A program made the translations under genes and the position numbers. A DNA stretch of 64,000 nucleotides, from NCBI GenBank assembly GCA_943789105.1, contig CALSSW010000003.1, positions 62,001 to 126,000 of the forward strand. The letters are read 5' to 3'. This document shows positions 37,824-47,133 of the stretch, piece by piece. The notes beneath the pieces are model-generated. The model saw nothing but the letters and a program-made list of their open reading frames with translations, did not search any database and was not told the origin of the DNA. Position 1 is the first letter of the stretch; the number at the start of each line of letters is the position of its first letter. This DNA comes from an uncultured Ulvibacter sp. (GTDB lineage: Bacteria; Bacteroidota; Bacteroidia; Flavobacteriales; Flavobacteriaceae).

Positions 37824-38588
37824 ATGAAAATACTAAGCTATAACGTAAACGGAATTCGTGCAGCAATGCGCAAAGATATAATGCCTTGGCTGCAAACCAC
37901 CGATGCAGATGTGGTATGCATACAAGAAACCAAGGCAACTAAAGAACAAGTAGATCTAGAGGCTATCCAGGCAGCTGGATACCCATACCATTACTGGTTT
38001 AGTGCTCAAAAAAAAGGCTATAGTGGTGTGGCTATTTTCTGCAAGCAAGAACCTACCCATGTTGCCTATGGAACGGGCATTGAGTCTATGGATTTTGAGG
38101 GTAGAAACATAAGAGTAGATTTTAAAGAGGTTAGTATTATGAGTTTGTACCTCCCTAGCGGCACCAATAGTGCCCGTTTAGAGCACAAATTAGAGTATAT
38201 GGCTTTATTTCAAGAGTATGTAAATACCTTGAAAAAAGAACTTCCTAATTTGGTTATTTGTGGAGATTACAACATATGTCATCAGGCCATTGATATTCAC
38301 AACCCCGTATCAAATAAAAATTCTAGCGGGTTTTTACCCATAGAGCGCGCGTGGCTTGATGATTTTATAAATCAAGGCTTTATAGATAGTTTTAGACACC
38401 TTAACAAACAACCAGACCAATACACATGGTGGAGCTATCGTGCAAATGCTAGAGCCAATAACAAAGGTTGGCGTATAGATTATAATATGGTTTCTCAGCC
38501 TTTAAAACAGCACATAAAACGTGCTGTTATACTGCCAGCAGCCGTCCATAGTGATCATTGCCCACATATGGTAGAGCTGGCTTTTTAA
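37824..38588 (+). CDS. xth: Exodeoxyribonuclease III (AP endonuclease)
   Basis: 254-residue Mg-dependent DNA repair nuclease of the ExoIII/APE family. Visible active-site motifs are SYNVNGIRAA at the start, CIQETK with the metal-binding glutamate (about residue 35), ICGDYNICH with aspartate and asparagine, and SDHCPHMVEL with the catalytic histidine at the end. Full length, cytosolic. Confidence 0.95.
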   Translation: MKILSYNVNGIRAAMRKDIMPWLQTTDADVVCIQETKATKEQVDLEAIQAAGYPYHYWFSAQKKGYSGVAIFCKQEPTHVAYGTGIESMDFEGRNIRVDFKEVSIMSLYLPSGTNSARLEHKLEYMALFQEYVNTLKKELPNLVICGDYNICHQAIDIHNPVSNKNSSGFLPIERAWLDDFINQGFIDSFRHLNKQPDQYTWWSYRANARANNKGWRIDYNMVSQPLKQHIKRAVILPAAVHSDHCPHMVELAF

Positions 38589-38658
38589 AAAAAGCTTTGT
38601 TGTAATTTTGATTTTCACCTTAATTAATAATTTGACGCTGTTCTAACAGCACATTTTC

Positions 38659-39699
38659 ATGAAATACACCACCCTTACCAACACCAATATTAAGGTCAGT
38701 AAAATTTGTTTAGGAACCATGACCTTTGGTCGTCAAAACACAGAAGACCAGGCGCACCAGCAAATGACTTATGCACTTGATAAAGGCGTTAACTTTTTTG
38801 ATACCGCAGAAATGTATGCGGTTCCTTATACTCCAAAAACACAAGGCCTCACAGAGCAGTACATTGGCAATTGGTTTGCCAAAAACAAAAACAGAGATAC
38901 GGTGGTTTTAGCCTCTAAGATAACAGGGAGTGGCCGCGGCATATTTAATTCAATGCGCGAAAATCTTGATTTTAGTAAAGCCTCCTTAGATGATGCGCTA
39001 GATAAAACCTTAGCGAGGTTACAGACAGATTATCTAGATCTATATCAATTACATTGGCCAGAAAGAGCTGTAAATATTTTTGGAGTTCGCGATTATAGTC
39101 ACATCGCAAATGAGCAGTGGGAAGATAATATAGGAGAAATATTAAACCGCCTAGAGAGCTACGTTAAAGCCGGGAAAGTTCGTCACATTGGCCTTAGTAA
39201 TGAAACCCCTTTTGGCGCGATGCGCTATATGGAGGAGCACAGAAAAGGGAAACTTAAAATGGTATCTATTCAAAATGCCTATAGTTTATTACAGCGCAGA
39301 GACGAAATAGGACTTACAGAAGTATTACACATGGAAAACATAGGATATTTGGCCTATTCTCCTCTTGCATTTGGCATGTTGTCTGGCAAGTATTTGGACG
39401 GAAAAAAACCTGAAGGAGCAAGAGTAACTTTGTTTCCAAATTACTCCAGGTATCATAGCGAGGGGGCTATTAAAGCAACACAGACCTACGATGCTATCGC
39501 AAAAAAACACGGCCTCTCCCTCTCTCAAATGGCCTTGTCTTTTGTAAATGACAGACCCTTTGTAACCAGTACCATTATTGGTGCTACAAGCATCCCGCAG
39601 CTATCAGAAAATATAGAAAGCATTAACCTTACCTTGTCTGCAGAAATAGTAAAAGAAATACAACAGGTGCATCAAGCAATGCCTAATCCTGCTCCTTAG
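38659..39699 (+). CDS. Aldo/keto reductase (Tas-like)
   Basis: 346-residue NADPH-dependent oxidoreductase with a TIM-barrel fold. Catalytic aspartate and tyrosine are in FFDTAEMYA, lysine in VLASKI and histidine in YQLHWP. The NADPH-binding end includes STIIGATSIPQL. The extended loop after the tyrosine (AVPYTPKTQGLTE) is typical of the Tas/YeaE-like group. Substrate unknown. It converges on radA. Confidence 0.92.
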   Translation: MKYTTLTNTNIKVSKICLGTMTFGRQNTEDQAHQQMTYALDKGVNFFDTAEMYAVPYTPKTQGLTEQYIGNWFAKNKNRDTVVLASKITGSGRGIFNSMRENLDFSKASLDDALDKTLARLQTDYLDLYQLHWPERAVNIFGVRDYSHIANEQWEDNIGEILNRLESYVKAGKVRHIGLSNETPFGAMRYMEEHRKGKLKMVSIQNAYSLLQRRDEIGLTEVLHMENIGYLAYSPLAFGMLSGKYLDGKKPEGARVTLFPNYSRYHSEGAIKATQTYDAIAKKHGLSLSQMALSFVNDRPFVTSTIIGATSIPQLSENIESINLTLSAEIVKEIQQVHQAMPNPAP

Positions 39700-39731
39700 T
39701 AAGAAATAGTATAGCTGTTTTTTATAGTGTA

Positions 39732-41102
39732 TTAGGCAAATAGGTGTTTTACCACATCGTGTACTTTCCCTAGTTTAATAATTTGTATGCCATAGGTTTG
39801 TTTGGGAAGCTTGCAGTATTTGGAGATAACGATGCTTTCAAAGCCTAATTTCTCTGCCTCCAGAATACGCTGCTCAATTCTATTTACAGGGCGCACTTCA
39901 CCGGCCAGGCCAATTTCGGCAGCAAAACACATGGTTTTGTCTATGGTGATATCTACATTGCTGGAGAGTACTGCCGCAACCACCGCTAGGTCAATAGCGG
40001 GATCATCTACAGAGATACCTCCTGTAATGTTTAAAAACACATCTTTAGCTCCAAGTTTAAAGCCTGCTCTTTTTTCAAGAACGGCCAAAATCATGTTAAG
40101 ACGTTTGGCATTGTAGCCAGTAGCACTTCTTTGAGGAGTCCCGTATACAGCTGTAGATACTAAGGCTTGAATTTCTATGAGCAGCGGTCTCATCCCTTCA
40201 AGGGTAGATGCAATTGCTGTGCCGCTGAGTTCTTCCTCGTTTTTGGACAGTAGTATCTCTGAGGGGTTTGAAACCTCCCGAAGCCCACTACCTTGCATTT
40301 CGTAGATACCTATTTCACTAGTGCTTCCAAAACGATTTTTATTGGCCCTAAGAATTCTGTAGATATGATTGCGGTCTCCTTCAAACTGGAGTACCGTATC
40401 TACCATGTGTTCTAAAATTTTAGGTCCTGCAATATTTCCGTCTTTGGTGATGTGGCCAATAAGGATTACCGGGGTGGCAGTTTCTTTAGCAAATTTTATA
40501 AGTTCTGTTGTGGTTTCTCGAATCTGGGAGATACTTCCAGGGCTACTTTCTATATGATCTGTATGCAAGGTCTGGATAGAATCTATCACTACAATATCTG
40601 GCTGCATTTGTACGATGTTTCGAAAAATATGCTGCGTTTTCGTTTCTGTCAAAACATAACAGTGCTCACTGTTGGGATGAATTCTTTGGGCGCGCATTTT
40701 AATTTGCTGTGCACTTTCTTCTCCAGAAACATAAAGCGTTTTGTATGGTAATTGTAATGCTATTTGTAGCATCAAGGTGCTTTTTCCTATTCCGGGCTCG
40801 CCTCCTAAAAGGGTGAGACTCCCAGGCACAAGCCCACCTCCCAGCACGCGGTTTAACTCCTTGTTTTGAGTGTTTATTCTAGCCTCTGCATTGGTAGAGA
40901 TTTCAGAAACCTTTTGAGGCTTAGAGGCTCTTATTGTAGCTGATGTATTTGTTTGTGAAATATCCCAGCTAGCTTTTTCGGCCTTTTGAATGACCTCTTC
41001 TGCAATGGTGTTCCATTGTTTACAGGAGGTGCATTGCCCTTGCCACTTGGCAGATTGAGTCCCGCAATTTTGACAGAAAAAGGTAGTTTTTGTTTTAGCC
41101 AT
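39732..41102 (-). CDS. radA: DNA repair protein RadA
   Basis: 456-residue RecA-like ATPase that processes recombination intermediates. An N-terminal four-cysteine zinc finger (Cys10, 13, 24, 27), Walker A GGEPGIGKST, the RadA-specific KNRFG motif (in RANKNRFGSTSE) and a C-terminal Lon-protease-like domain are all present, in standard order and length. Last gene of a minus-strand run that starts at panC. Confidence 0.96.
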   Translation of the reverse strand: MAKTKTTFFCQNCGTQSAKWQGQCTSCKQWNTIAEEVIQKAEKASWDISQTNTSATIRASKPQKVSEISTNAEARINTQNKELNRVLGGGLVPGSLTLLGGEPGIGKSTLMLQIALQLPYKTLYVSGEESAQQIKMRAQRIHPNSEHCYVLTETKTQHIFRNIVQMQPDIVVIDSIQTLHTDHIESSPGSISQIRETTTELIKFAKETATPVILIGHITKDGNIAGPKILEHMVDTVLQFEGDRNHIYRILRANKNRFGSTSEIGIYEMQGSGLREVSNPSEILLSKNEEELSGTAIASTLEGMRPLLIEIQALVSTAVYGTPQRSATGYNAKRLNMILAVLEKRAGFKLGAKDVFLNITGGISVDDPAIDLAVVAAVLSSNVDITIDKTMCFAAEIGLAGEVRPVNRIEQRILEAEKLGFESIVISKYCKLPKQTYGIQIIKLGKVHDVVKHLFA

Positions 41103-41180
41103 TGGTCGCTATAAAAATAGTGATTATCTTGATATTTGATTTATAACATCCATAAAGTAGTTAACAATTAAGGCTGTTTT

Positions 41181-42329
41181 TTAGTACCCAAAGTCCTCTT
41201 TGATTTGATCTGCCTTATCTAGCATCACATCCAGGGTTATAAAGCCGACCTCTTCTTTATCAAAAGCTGCTTGGAAAATACGCATTGCTTTTTTAGGTTC
41301 TCCTATCTCCTCATAATAACGCCCCAAATAATATGGGCCTAATACGGTTTCTGGGTACTCTCTTTTTGCCATTTCTGCAATAATTTTGAGAGACTCCCAT
41401 TGTTTTTGTTTTTCGGCTGCCTTGGTGGCAGCTATGTAATCATTAACCCGTATGAGATCATCAATACCAAAAAGATCTTTAATAGATTTGTATTTGTCAA
41501 TCAGGTAATCACTAATAGGGGTCTTTAGGGTGAGTAAAACCGTGTTGTATTCTTCCCTACTTATTGGCCGGTAGATAGCAAACATCTTCTCCAGCGCTAC
41601 AGGAATACCGCGGGCTACCAAAGAGTAATGCGTGGCGCCCTGAAAATTATCATAATAGTAATTAAAATTTCGAGTGTCTATAGATTTTAAGGCCTTGTTT
41701 AATGCCTCTGCGTCTTGGGTTAGCTCTTTTATATCATCGGTTGCTGTGGCCAAATAGTAAAAAATCTCTGTGGTAATTTTTGGAATTCTTCCTGCCATAC
41801 GTGTGGAAGCGTTTGGAGATAACTCTGGGCTTAGCACAATATATCCATTAAAAAGCGGGGGGCTTTTATAGAGGTAAAAATTTAAAAAGTTTGCCGTAAA
41901 ATCATGACCAACACCTACAACAAATTTTGCAGTACGGTAGCTCTCATCAATGTATGGTAAAAGCTCTAGACCAAGAAATTCAAAAAAGTCTGCCCCTTTT
42001 TCTGAGGGGAGGTAATTACCTGGGTCGTAATTACAATCATCAAAGCGTGTTCTAGCTTGCATAACACCAACTACAATAGATTCTGGCATGTCCTCCCAGT
42101 AGCTAAAGTAGTCTACATTACCTGCAACTGGCTCAAATAAATAGTCTGCATCAAGGACAATAATAACAGGATATACTTTATCTGTACTTGTATCGTAATT
42201 GCGAGGGAGCTGAATTTTTAATCTTCTAGTTTCTTGGAGTCTATCACTATTAAACTCCTCATAGATTACTTGCGCATTTGTAAGAAAACTAAAGGTTAGA
42301 AAAACCAAAAGTAGGATTGTTTTTTTCAT
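41181..42329 (-). CDS. Exported esterase-like (alpha/beta) protein with altered nucleophile site
   Basis: 382 residues with a signal peptide ending at TNAQ (residue 20). The fold is that of the putative-esterase (esterase D/enterochelin hydrolase) family: YPVIIVLDADYLF strand, then an elbow reading GVGHDFTANF where the usual serine of GHSxGG is replaced by Asp143. A candidate histidine remains in GATHYSL. The C-terminal 100 residues carry a TPR-like helical pair (YLGRYYEEIGEPKKAMRIF). It may be a non-hydrolytic relative or use another residue. It follows the membrane protein gene by 70 bases. Confidence 0.8.
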   Translation of the reverse strand: MKKTILLLVFLTFSFLTNAQVIYEEFNSDRLQETRRLKIQLPRNYDTSTDKVYPVIIVLDADYLFEPVAGNVDYFSYWEDMPESIVVGVMQARTRFDDCNYDPGNYLPSEKGADFFEFLGLELLPYIDESYRTAKFVVGVGHDFTANFLNFYLYKSPPLFNGYIVLSPELSPNASTRMAGRIPKITTEIFYYLATATDDIKELTQDAEALNKALKSIDTRNFNYYYDNFQGATHYSLVARGIPVALEKMFAIYRPISREEYNTVLLTLKTPISDYLIDKYKSIKDLFGIDDLIRVNDYIAATKAAEKQKQWESLKIIAEMAKREYPETVLGPYYLGRYYEEIGEPKKAMRIFQAAFDKEEVGFITLDVMLDKADQIKEDFGY

Positions 42330-42399
42330 GTCTGAAATTTTAAGAAAGCTGTAAGATACTCAAATTTTAAAATGTGCCTCGGCTTATAAAAACTAACAA

Positions 42400-43362
42400 T
42401 TATTTGTTTTTATTGTATACCGGCAAAAATAACAGTGACCCAATACCAATTACAATAATTGATGCAATCCCTGATGCCCAAATAATCCAACCAAAAGCAG
42501 TTCCAACGGTAAAAGGGATATTAAATAAAACCAATACTCCTGCCATTGCAGCGGGGTAGGTGCCAAACCCACTATTGGTGAACGCAAAGGTGAAACTACC
42601 TACCACAAATGCAATAATAAGGGTCCCAAATTCTATGCTTGAGGTTTCTAGCAGTGCCTGTGTAGCTACAGAAAAAGAGAGTAAATAAAGCCCCCAGATA
42701 CCAAAAGAATACACTACAAACAACCCTTTCTTTTTCATGGTAACAATACTCAATACCCCTTGTTTTAGTCCTAGTAAAAAGGTTTTAACTTTTGAATTTG
42801 TTTTAGATATAGAAAACTTCAAAAATAGCACCACAAATACACTAAGGGCAATTATACCAATCAATAAGGTATTTACAATTGAGCTAGGAATCGTCTCTAT
42901 AATATAGCCATATAGTATGTCAAATTTCAACACAAGTGCCACAAGAATAAAGCCTATTAGAAAAAAAAGATCTATAACCCGTTCGCTTATAATGGTTCCA
43001 AATCCGGCAGAAAAAGGAATTTTCTCATACTTATCTAGCACAATACCCCTAGAAACTTCTCCGCTTTTAGGAATAAAAATATTCATGAGATAGGCTACAG
43101 AAACTGCCATAAAATTATTAGCTAGTTTTGGTTTGTAACCCAGGGGCTCTAACATGAAAGACCACCTGTGTGCTCTTGCTAGATGGCTCAAGAGGTTTAA
43201 AGCTATAGATACTGCAACTATCCAGTAATTTGCATTTTTAACATACCCTGAAAGCTCTTGAAGCTGTAGTGGTGTAAATTTGTTGTAGATATACCAGATT
43301 AAAAACCCCCCTAAGGCTAGCGGTACTCCTATTTTTAAAATTTTTATAAGTGTTTTATTCAC
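42400..43362 (-). CDS. Lysylphosphatidylglycerol synthase TM-region family protein (putative flippase)
   Basis: 320-residue polytopic membrane protein with about eight hydrophobic helices. The segment GEVSRGIVLDKYEKIPFSAGFGTIISERVIDL is diagnostic (core GEVSRG and ERVIDL) for the AglD2/MprF-flippase-like family, whose members may move lipids or glycolipids across the inner membrane. The start is uncertain: a GTG at 43362, two bases after the panD stop, or a TTG twelve codons upstream that overlaps panD. GTG is chosen. It is co-oriented with panC and panD. Confidence 0.82.
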   Translation of the reverse strand: MNKTLIKILKIGVPLALGGFLIWYIYNKFTPLQLQELSGYVKNANYWIVAVSIALNLLSHLARAHRWSFMLEPLGYKPKLANNFMAVSVAYLMNIFIPKSGEVSRGIVLDKYEKIPFSAGFGTIISERVIDLFFLIGFILVALVLKFDILYGYIIETIPSSIVNTLLIGIIALSVFVVLFLKFSISKTNSKVKTFLLGLKQGVLSIVTMKKKGLFVVYSFGIWGLYLLSFSVATQALLETSSIEFGTLIIAFVVGSFTFAFTNSGFGTYPAAMAGVLVLFNIPFTVGTAFGWIIWASGIASIIVIGIGSLLFLPVYNKNK

Positions 43363-43363
43363 C

Positions 43364-43711
43364 TTAAGTAAGTAAATTATCTTGGTTAGGAAACACAAGA
43401 GAGGGTTTAAATGTTTTTGCCTCTTCTTGAGATAATAGAGCGTAGGTAATTAATATTAAAATATCTCCTTTAGACACCTTTCTAGCAGCTGCTCCATTAA
43501 GGGTGATTTCTCCGCTACCTCTTGGCCCCGGAATGGCATAGGTTTCTAGGCGCTCTCCATTGTTGTTATTAACAACTTGTACCTTTTCTCCCTCTACAAT
43601 ATTAGCAGCGTCAAGAAGGTCTTTGTCTATGGTGATGCTCCCAATATAATTGAGCTCTGCACCGGTTACTTTAACCCTGTGAATTTTAGATTTTACAACG
43701 TGTATCAACAT
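43364..43711 (-). CDS. panD: Aspartate 1-decarboxylase
   Basis: 115-residue pyruvoyl enzyme that makes beta-alanine for pantothenate. The self-cleavage site Gly24-Ser25 is visible in YIGSITID, and the tyrosine and lysine of the active site (KIHR near residues 9-12) are present. It follows panC by 52 bases with a promoter-like TATATTTG in the gap, so beta-alanine supply is linked with its use by PanC. Confidence 0.96.
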   Translation of the reverse strand: MLIHVVKSKIHRVKVTGAELNYIGSITIDKDLLDAANIVEGEKVQVVNNNNGERLETYAIPGPRGSGEITLNGAAARKVSKGDILILITYALLSQEEAKTFKPSLVFPNQDNLLT

Positions 43712-43716
43712 AAGGG

Positions 43717-43724
43717 CAAATATA
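43717..43724 (-). promoter_or_regulatory. -7 element before panD
   Basis: TATATTTG on the minus strand ends five bases before the panD ATG, close to the spacing seen at the putatively leaderless genes. Confidence 0.4.
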
Positions 43725-43763
43725 TATGAAATTAATATGCATGAATTCTTAAGTGAAAGAAAA

Positions 43764-44606
43764 TTAATTTAGTTTTTGGTTGTCTATCAACCGAACCTCT
43801 CCTACAAATGCGGCAATAAAACAACGATAAGAAATTCCTTTTCGTTTACGGCGGATGGTTTTTAGTGTTTTTTCATTTGCAATCTCAAAATATTCTAGGC
43901 GAACGCTACTTTCTTTAAAACAATTTGCCACCATGGTATTTATTTGTGAAATTGATTTTTCTTGAAAATACTCGGCCGCTAATTGTAAACTTTTATTAAT
44001 AATGGCTGCGGCTTTTAATTCTTGGGGGTTCAATCGTTTGTTTCTTGAGCTCATAGCAAGATTGCTAGGCTCTCTTATAATAGGGCAACCAACAATTTCG
44101 ACAGGTAATTTTTCTAAGGCCGTCATTTTTTTTACAATTTGTAATTGCTGAAAATCTTTCTCACCAAAGTATGCTTTGTTGGGCTGTACAACCTTAAAAA
44201 GCAAAGACACTACCGTGCCTACCCCATCAAAATGGCCTTGTCTGTGCTTGCCTTCCATTTCTCTTTCAATACCCCCAAAATTGTATTTTTTGGAGACAAT
44301 GTTATTGCCATACAGCTCGATAGCATCTGGCGCATAGACCACTACATTTGCTTGTAACGTTTTTAAAAGCGCTACGTCTTTGTGCAGAGTGCGAGGGTAG
44401 TTTACCAAATCACCTTGATTGTTAAATTGAGTTGGATTTACAAAGATGCTTACCACAACTATATCATTGTCTTTTAAAGCTTGGCTTACTAGAGATAAAT
44501 GGCCTTTGTGAAGGGCTCCCATGGTAGGGACAAGACCAATTTTTTTTGAAATCCTGTATGGATTCAATGCGTTAGTTATGGTTTTATTTTCTGTAAAGAC
44601 TTCCAT
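43764..44606 (-). CDS. panC: Pantothenate synthetase
   Basis: 280-residue ligase joining pantoate and beta-alanine with ATP. The nucleotide-binding HxGH is in [11 protein letters not shown], the FVNPTQF motif and the second motif AMSSRNKRL are present. Standard length. Divergent from the GT5-like gene, with predicted promoter elements on both strands between them. Confidence 0.96.
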   Translation of the reverse strand: MEVFTENKTITNALNPYRISKKIGLVPTMGALHKGHLSLVSQALKDNDIVVVSIFVNPTQFNNQGDLVNYPRTLHKDVALLKTLQANVVVYAPDAIELYGNNIVSKKYNFGGIEREMEGKHRQGHFDGVGTVVSLLFKVVQPNKAYFGEKDFQQLQIVKKMTALEKLPVEIVGCPIIREPSNLAMSSRNKRLNPQELKAAAIINKSLQLAAEYFQEKSISQINTMVANCFKESSVRLEYFEIANEKTLKTIRRKRKGISYRCFIAAFVGEVRLIDNQKLN

Positions 44607-44627
44607 AGTTGATTTTTAAACTCAAAG

Positions 44628-44635
44628 CAAAATTA
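44628..44635 (-). promoter_or_regulatory. Predicted -7 element of panC
   Basis: TAATTTTG on the minus strand, 21 bases before the panC ATG; the gene is divergent from the one at 44712. Confidence 0.4.
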
Positions 44636-44667
44636 AGATATTGAAACTAAGTCTGCATAAATTTTCG

Positions 44668-44675
44668 TAATTTTG
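44668..44675 (+). promoter_or_regulatory. Predicted -7 element of the GT5-like/DUF4270/glmS operon
   Basis: TAATTTTG, 36 bases before the chosen ATG at 44712 and within the longer open frame that starts at 44673, favouring the later start. Confidence 0.4.
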
Positions 44676-44711
44676 TGCGTTTTACACATAATACATAAAA
44701 GCAAAGATTTT

Positions 44712-45524
44712 ATGAAAGATAAGAGAGTGTTATATGTTTCCTCAGAAGTAATCCCATACCTACCAGAAACAGAGATTTCATCCATGTCATTTGAAGCTCC
44801 AAAAATGGTAAATAATAATGGTGGTCAAATACGAATATTTATGCCTCGTTATGGTAATATAAACGAACGAAGACACCAATTACATGAGGTGATTCGTTTG
44901 TCTGGAATGAACCTTGTTATCAACGATTTAGATATGCCGCTTATCATTAAAGTAGCCTCTATCCCAAAAGAGAGAATGCAGGTTTACTTTATTGACAACG
45001 AAGATTATTTTAAACGCAAGGCAACCTTTGCAGATGAAGAAGGAAACTTTTTTAAAGACAATGATGAACGTGCCATATTTTTTGCCAAAGGTGTTATTGA
45101 AACTGTAAAAAAATTAAACTGGTCTCCAGATATTATACATGTACATGGATGGTTGGCTTCTTTTTTACCTCTTTACTTAAGAAACTACTACGGAAATGAG
45201 CCTTTGTTTGAAAACAGCAAGATTGTAACCTCTGTATACAATCAAGGTTTTAACGGAACCCTCAACACTGAGATTTCTAATAAAATTAAATTTGATGCTA
45301 TAGATGAACAGGCCTTATTTGCGTTAGATAATCCAACTTTTGAAAATGTAATGAAAATAGCTATTGATAACTCAGATGCTGTTATTATTGGCTCAGAAGA
45401 TATTTCAGAAGAATTAGAAAAACACATAGAGGGATTAGATAAACCGGTTCTTTCATTCCAGAAAATGGAAGATATGGAGCGAGAATATTTAGAATTTTAT
45501 CAAACAAAAGTATTAGAGCAGTAA
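44712..45524 (+). CDS. Half-length glycogen/starch synthase-like protein (GT5 N-terminal domain)
   Basis: 270 residues matching the N-terminal Rossmann half of GT5 glycogen synthases: VLYVSSEVIPYLPE at the start, FMPRYG, DIIHVHGWLASFLP and a SVYNQGFNG segment. The C-terminal GT-B half that would hold the ADP-glucose-binding KTGGL-type and EPCGL motifs is missing, and the usual KxGGLxDV near the start is replaced (ISSMSFEAPKMV). A full synthase activity is therefore doubtful. It starts an operon with DUF4270 (20 bases on) and glmS. Likely a conserved flavobacterial paralogue with another, perhaps regulatory or envelope-sugar, role. Confidence 0.82.
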   Translation: MKDKRVLYVSSEVIPYLPETEISSMSFEAPKMVNNNGGQIRIFMPRYGNINERRHQLHEVIRLSGMNLVINDLDMPLIIKVASIPKERMQVYFIDNEDYFKRKATFADEEGNFFKDNDERAIFFAKGVIETVKKLNWSPDIIHVHGWLASFLPLYLRNYYGNEPLFENSKIVTSVYNQGFNGTLNTEISNKIKFDAIDEQALFALDNPTFENVMKIAIDNSDAVIIGSEDISEELEKHIEGLDKPVLSFQKMEDMEREYLEFYQTKVLEQ

Positions 45525-45544
45525 CATACTTTTAGAATTAGCGT

Positions 45545-47128
45545 ATGAAGATTAAAAATGCATTACCAAAACTTTTGGTAGTATTGCTCGCCATTGTACT
45601 AATGGCATCTTGTGAAGAAGAAATAGGAACCATCGGTTCTGAAGTTATTGGAGATCAAGACGTAAATGCAACCTTAGATATTACCTCAACAGTACAATCT
45701 TATAGCAAAGAATTTCAGGCTGTGCAAACCAACGGTTTGCAGATAAACCAACTCGGGATATACAATGATCCTATTTACGGAATGTCAAAGGTTAATTTAC
45801 TTGCTCAAGTAGCTCTAGAGACTCCAAACCCTACCGTTAATTTTCTGCCAAGGCTAGATAGTGTGGTTTTATACATACCTTATTTTAGTGAGGAAATAAC
45901 TGATGAACTGGATGAGTCGAGCTATGTTTTAGATTCTGTTTACGGAACCACTCCTATGGACATTTCTATTTTTGAGTCTAATTACTTTTTGAGAGACTTT
46001 GATCCAAATTCTGGGTTTGAGGATATTCAGAGCTATTTCAGTAATCAAAATGACTTGTTTGAAAGTTTCAAGGGAGAATTAATTTATTCGATCACAGATT
46101 TCTTGCCCTCTACAGACACCTACACTGAAACTACATTTGAGCAGGATGATGCTGGAGACAATACCTCTGAGAGTACTATTGTAGCTCCTGGGATTCGGGT
46201 TAAACTCCCCGAGGCATTTTTTAGGGATAAAATCCTGAACATGGAAGGGACCCCAGAACTTTTGAACAACAATAACTTTAGAGAATATTTTAGAGGTATA
46301 TTTTTTGAAGTAAACGGTACAGACACAAATCTTTTAAAGTTTGACATGACCGCCGCTACCCTTGATATTTATTTTACATCACAGTTTGATAGGCCAGGGG
46401 CAAGAAACCCAACTAGAGAAGAGAAAAAAATTACCTTACTTTTTGATGCCATAAATGTAAATGTGTTTAAAAATGAACTAAATGGTCAAATACAAAGTGA
46501 GTTACTTAGCCAAGATCAACAAAATGGAGAAGACAAATTATATGTAAGAGGGGGAGAAGGTATTACAGCCGTTGTAAGTTTATTTGGTGAGGATAATGAC
46601 GGCAATGGAGTTGCCGATGAGTTGGATGAAATACGCCAAAACAACTGGCTTATTAATGAGGCCAATCTTATTTTTTATGTTGATAAAGAAGCTATTACCG
46701 ATGGCTACAAAGAACCCGAAAGGTTAACCCTGTATGATATTGAAAACGGAAGGTTGCTTACAGATTATAACCTAGACACCACCTCAGGAGAATCTGAGCA
46801 AGTAGATGCCTATACAACACATTTAGGCCGTCTAGTAAGAGACAGTGACGGCAAAGGAGATTATTATAAGCTTAGAATCACAAACCACTTGAGCAGCCTT
46901 ATACACCAAGACTCAACCAATGTAAAACTAGGGGTAATAGTTTCTCAAAATGTTGCTGTACCAAATTTTCAAGAGGTATTAAATACCAATTCCTCAAACA
47001 GAAATTACACCGAGCAGGTTCCATCTAGCAGTGTTATGAGCCATCAGGGTACCATTTTACATGGAAATACTTCATCAGATCTTACAAAAAGATTAAAACT
47101 TCAAATTTATTACACAGATTCAAACTAA
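45545..47128 (+). CDS. DUF4270 lipoprotein
   Basis: 527 residues with a lipoprotein signal (lipobox MASC near residues 20-23 followed by acidic residues) and the DUF4270 domain typical of Bacteroidota. No catalytic motif; the domain is beta-rich. It begins 20 bases after the GT5-like gene and ends five bases before glmS, so translation of the three is probably linked. Function unknown; linkage to glmS suggests an envelope role. Confidence 0.85.
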   Translation: MKIKNALPKLLVVLLAIVLMASCEEEIGTIGSEVIGDQDVNATLDITSTVQSYSKEFQAVQTNGLQINQLGIYNDPIYGMSKVNLLAQVALETPNPTVNFLPRLDSVVLYIPYFSEEITDELDESSYVLDSVYGTTPMDISIFESNYFLRDFDPNSGFEDIQSYFSNQNDLFESFKGELIYSITDFLPSTDTYTETTFEQDDAGDNTSESTIVAPGIRVKLPEAFFRDKILNMEGTPELLNNNNFREYFRGIFFEVNGTDTNLLKFDMTAATLDIYFTSQFDRPGARNPTREEKKITLLFDAINVNVFKNELNGQIQSELLSQDQQNGEDKLYVRGGEGITAVVSLFGEDNDGNGVADELDEIRQNNWLINEANLIFYVDKEAITDGYKEPERLTLYDIENGRLLTDYNLDTTSGESEQVDAYTTHLGRLVRDSDGKGDYYKLRITNHLSSLIHQDSTNVKLGVIVSQNVAVPNFQEVLNTNSSNRNYTEQVPSSSVMSHQGTILHGNTSSDLTKRLKLQIYYTDSN

Positions 47129-47133
47129 AATTT

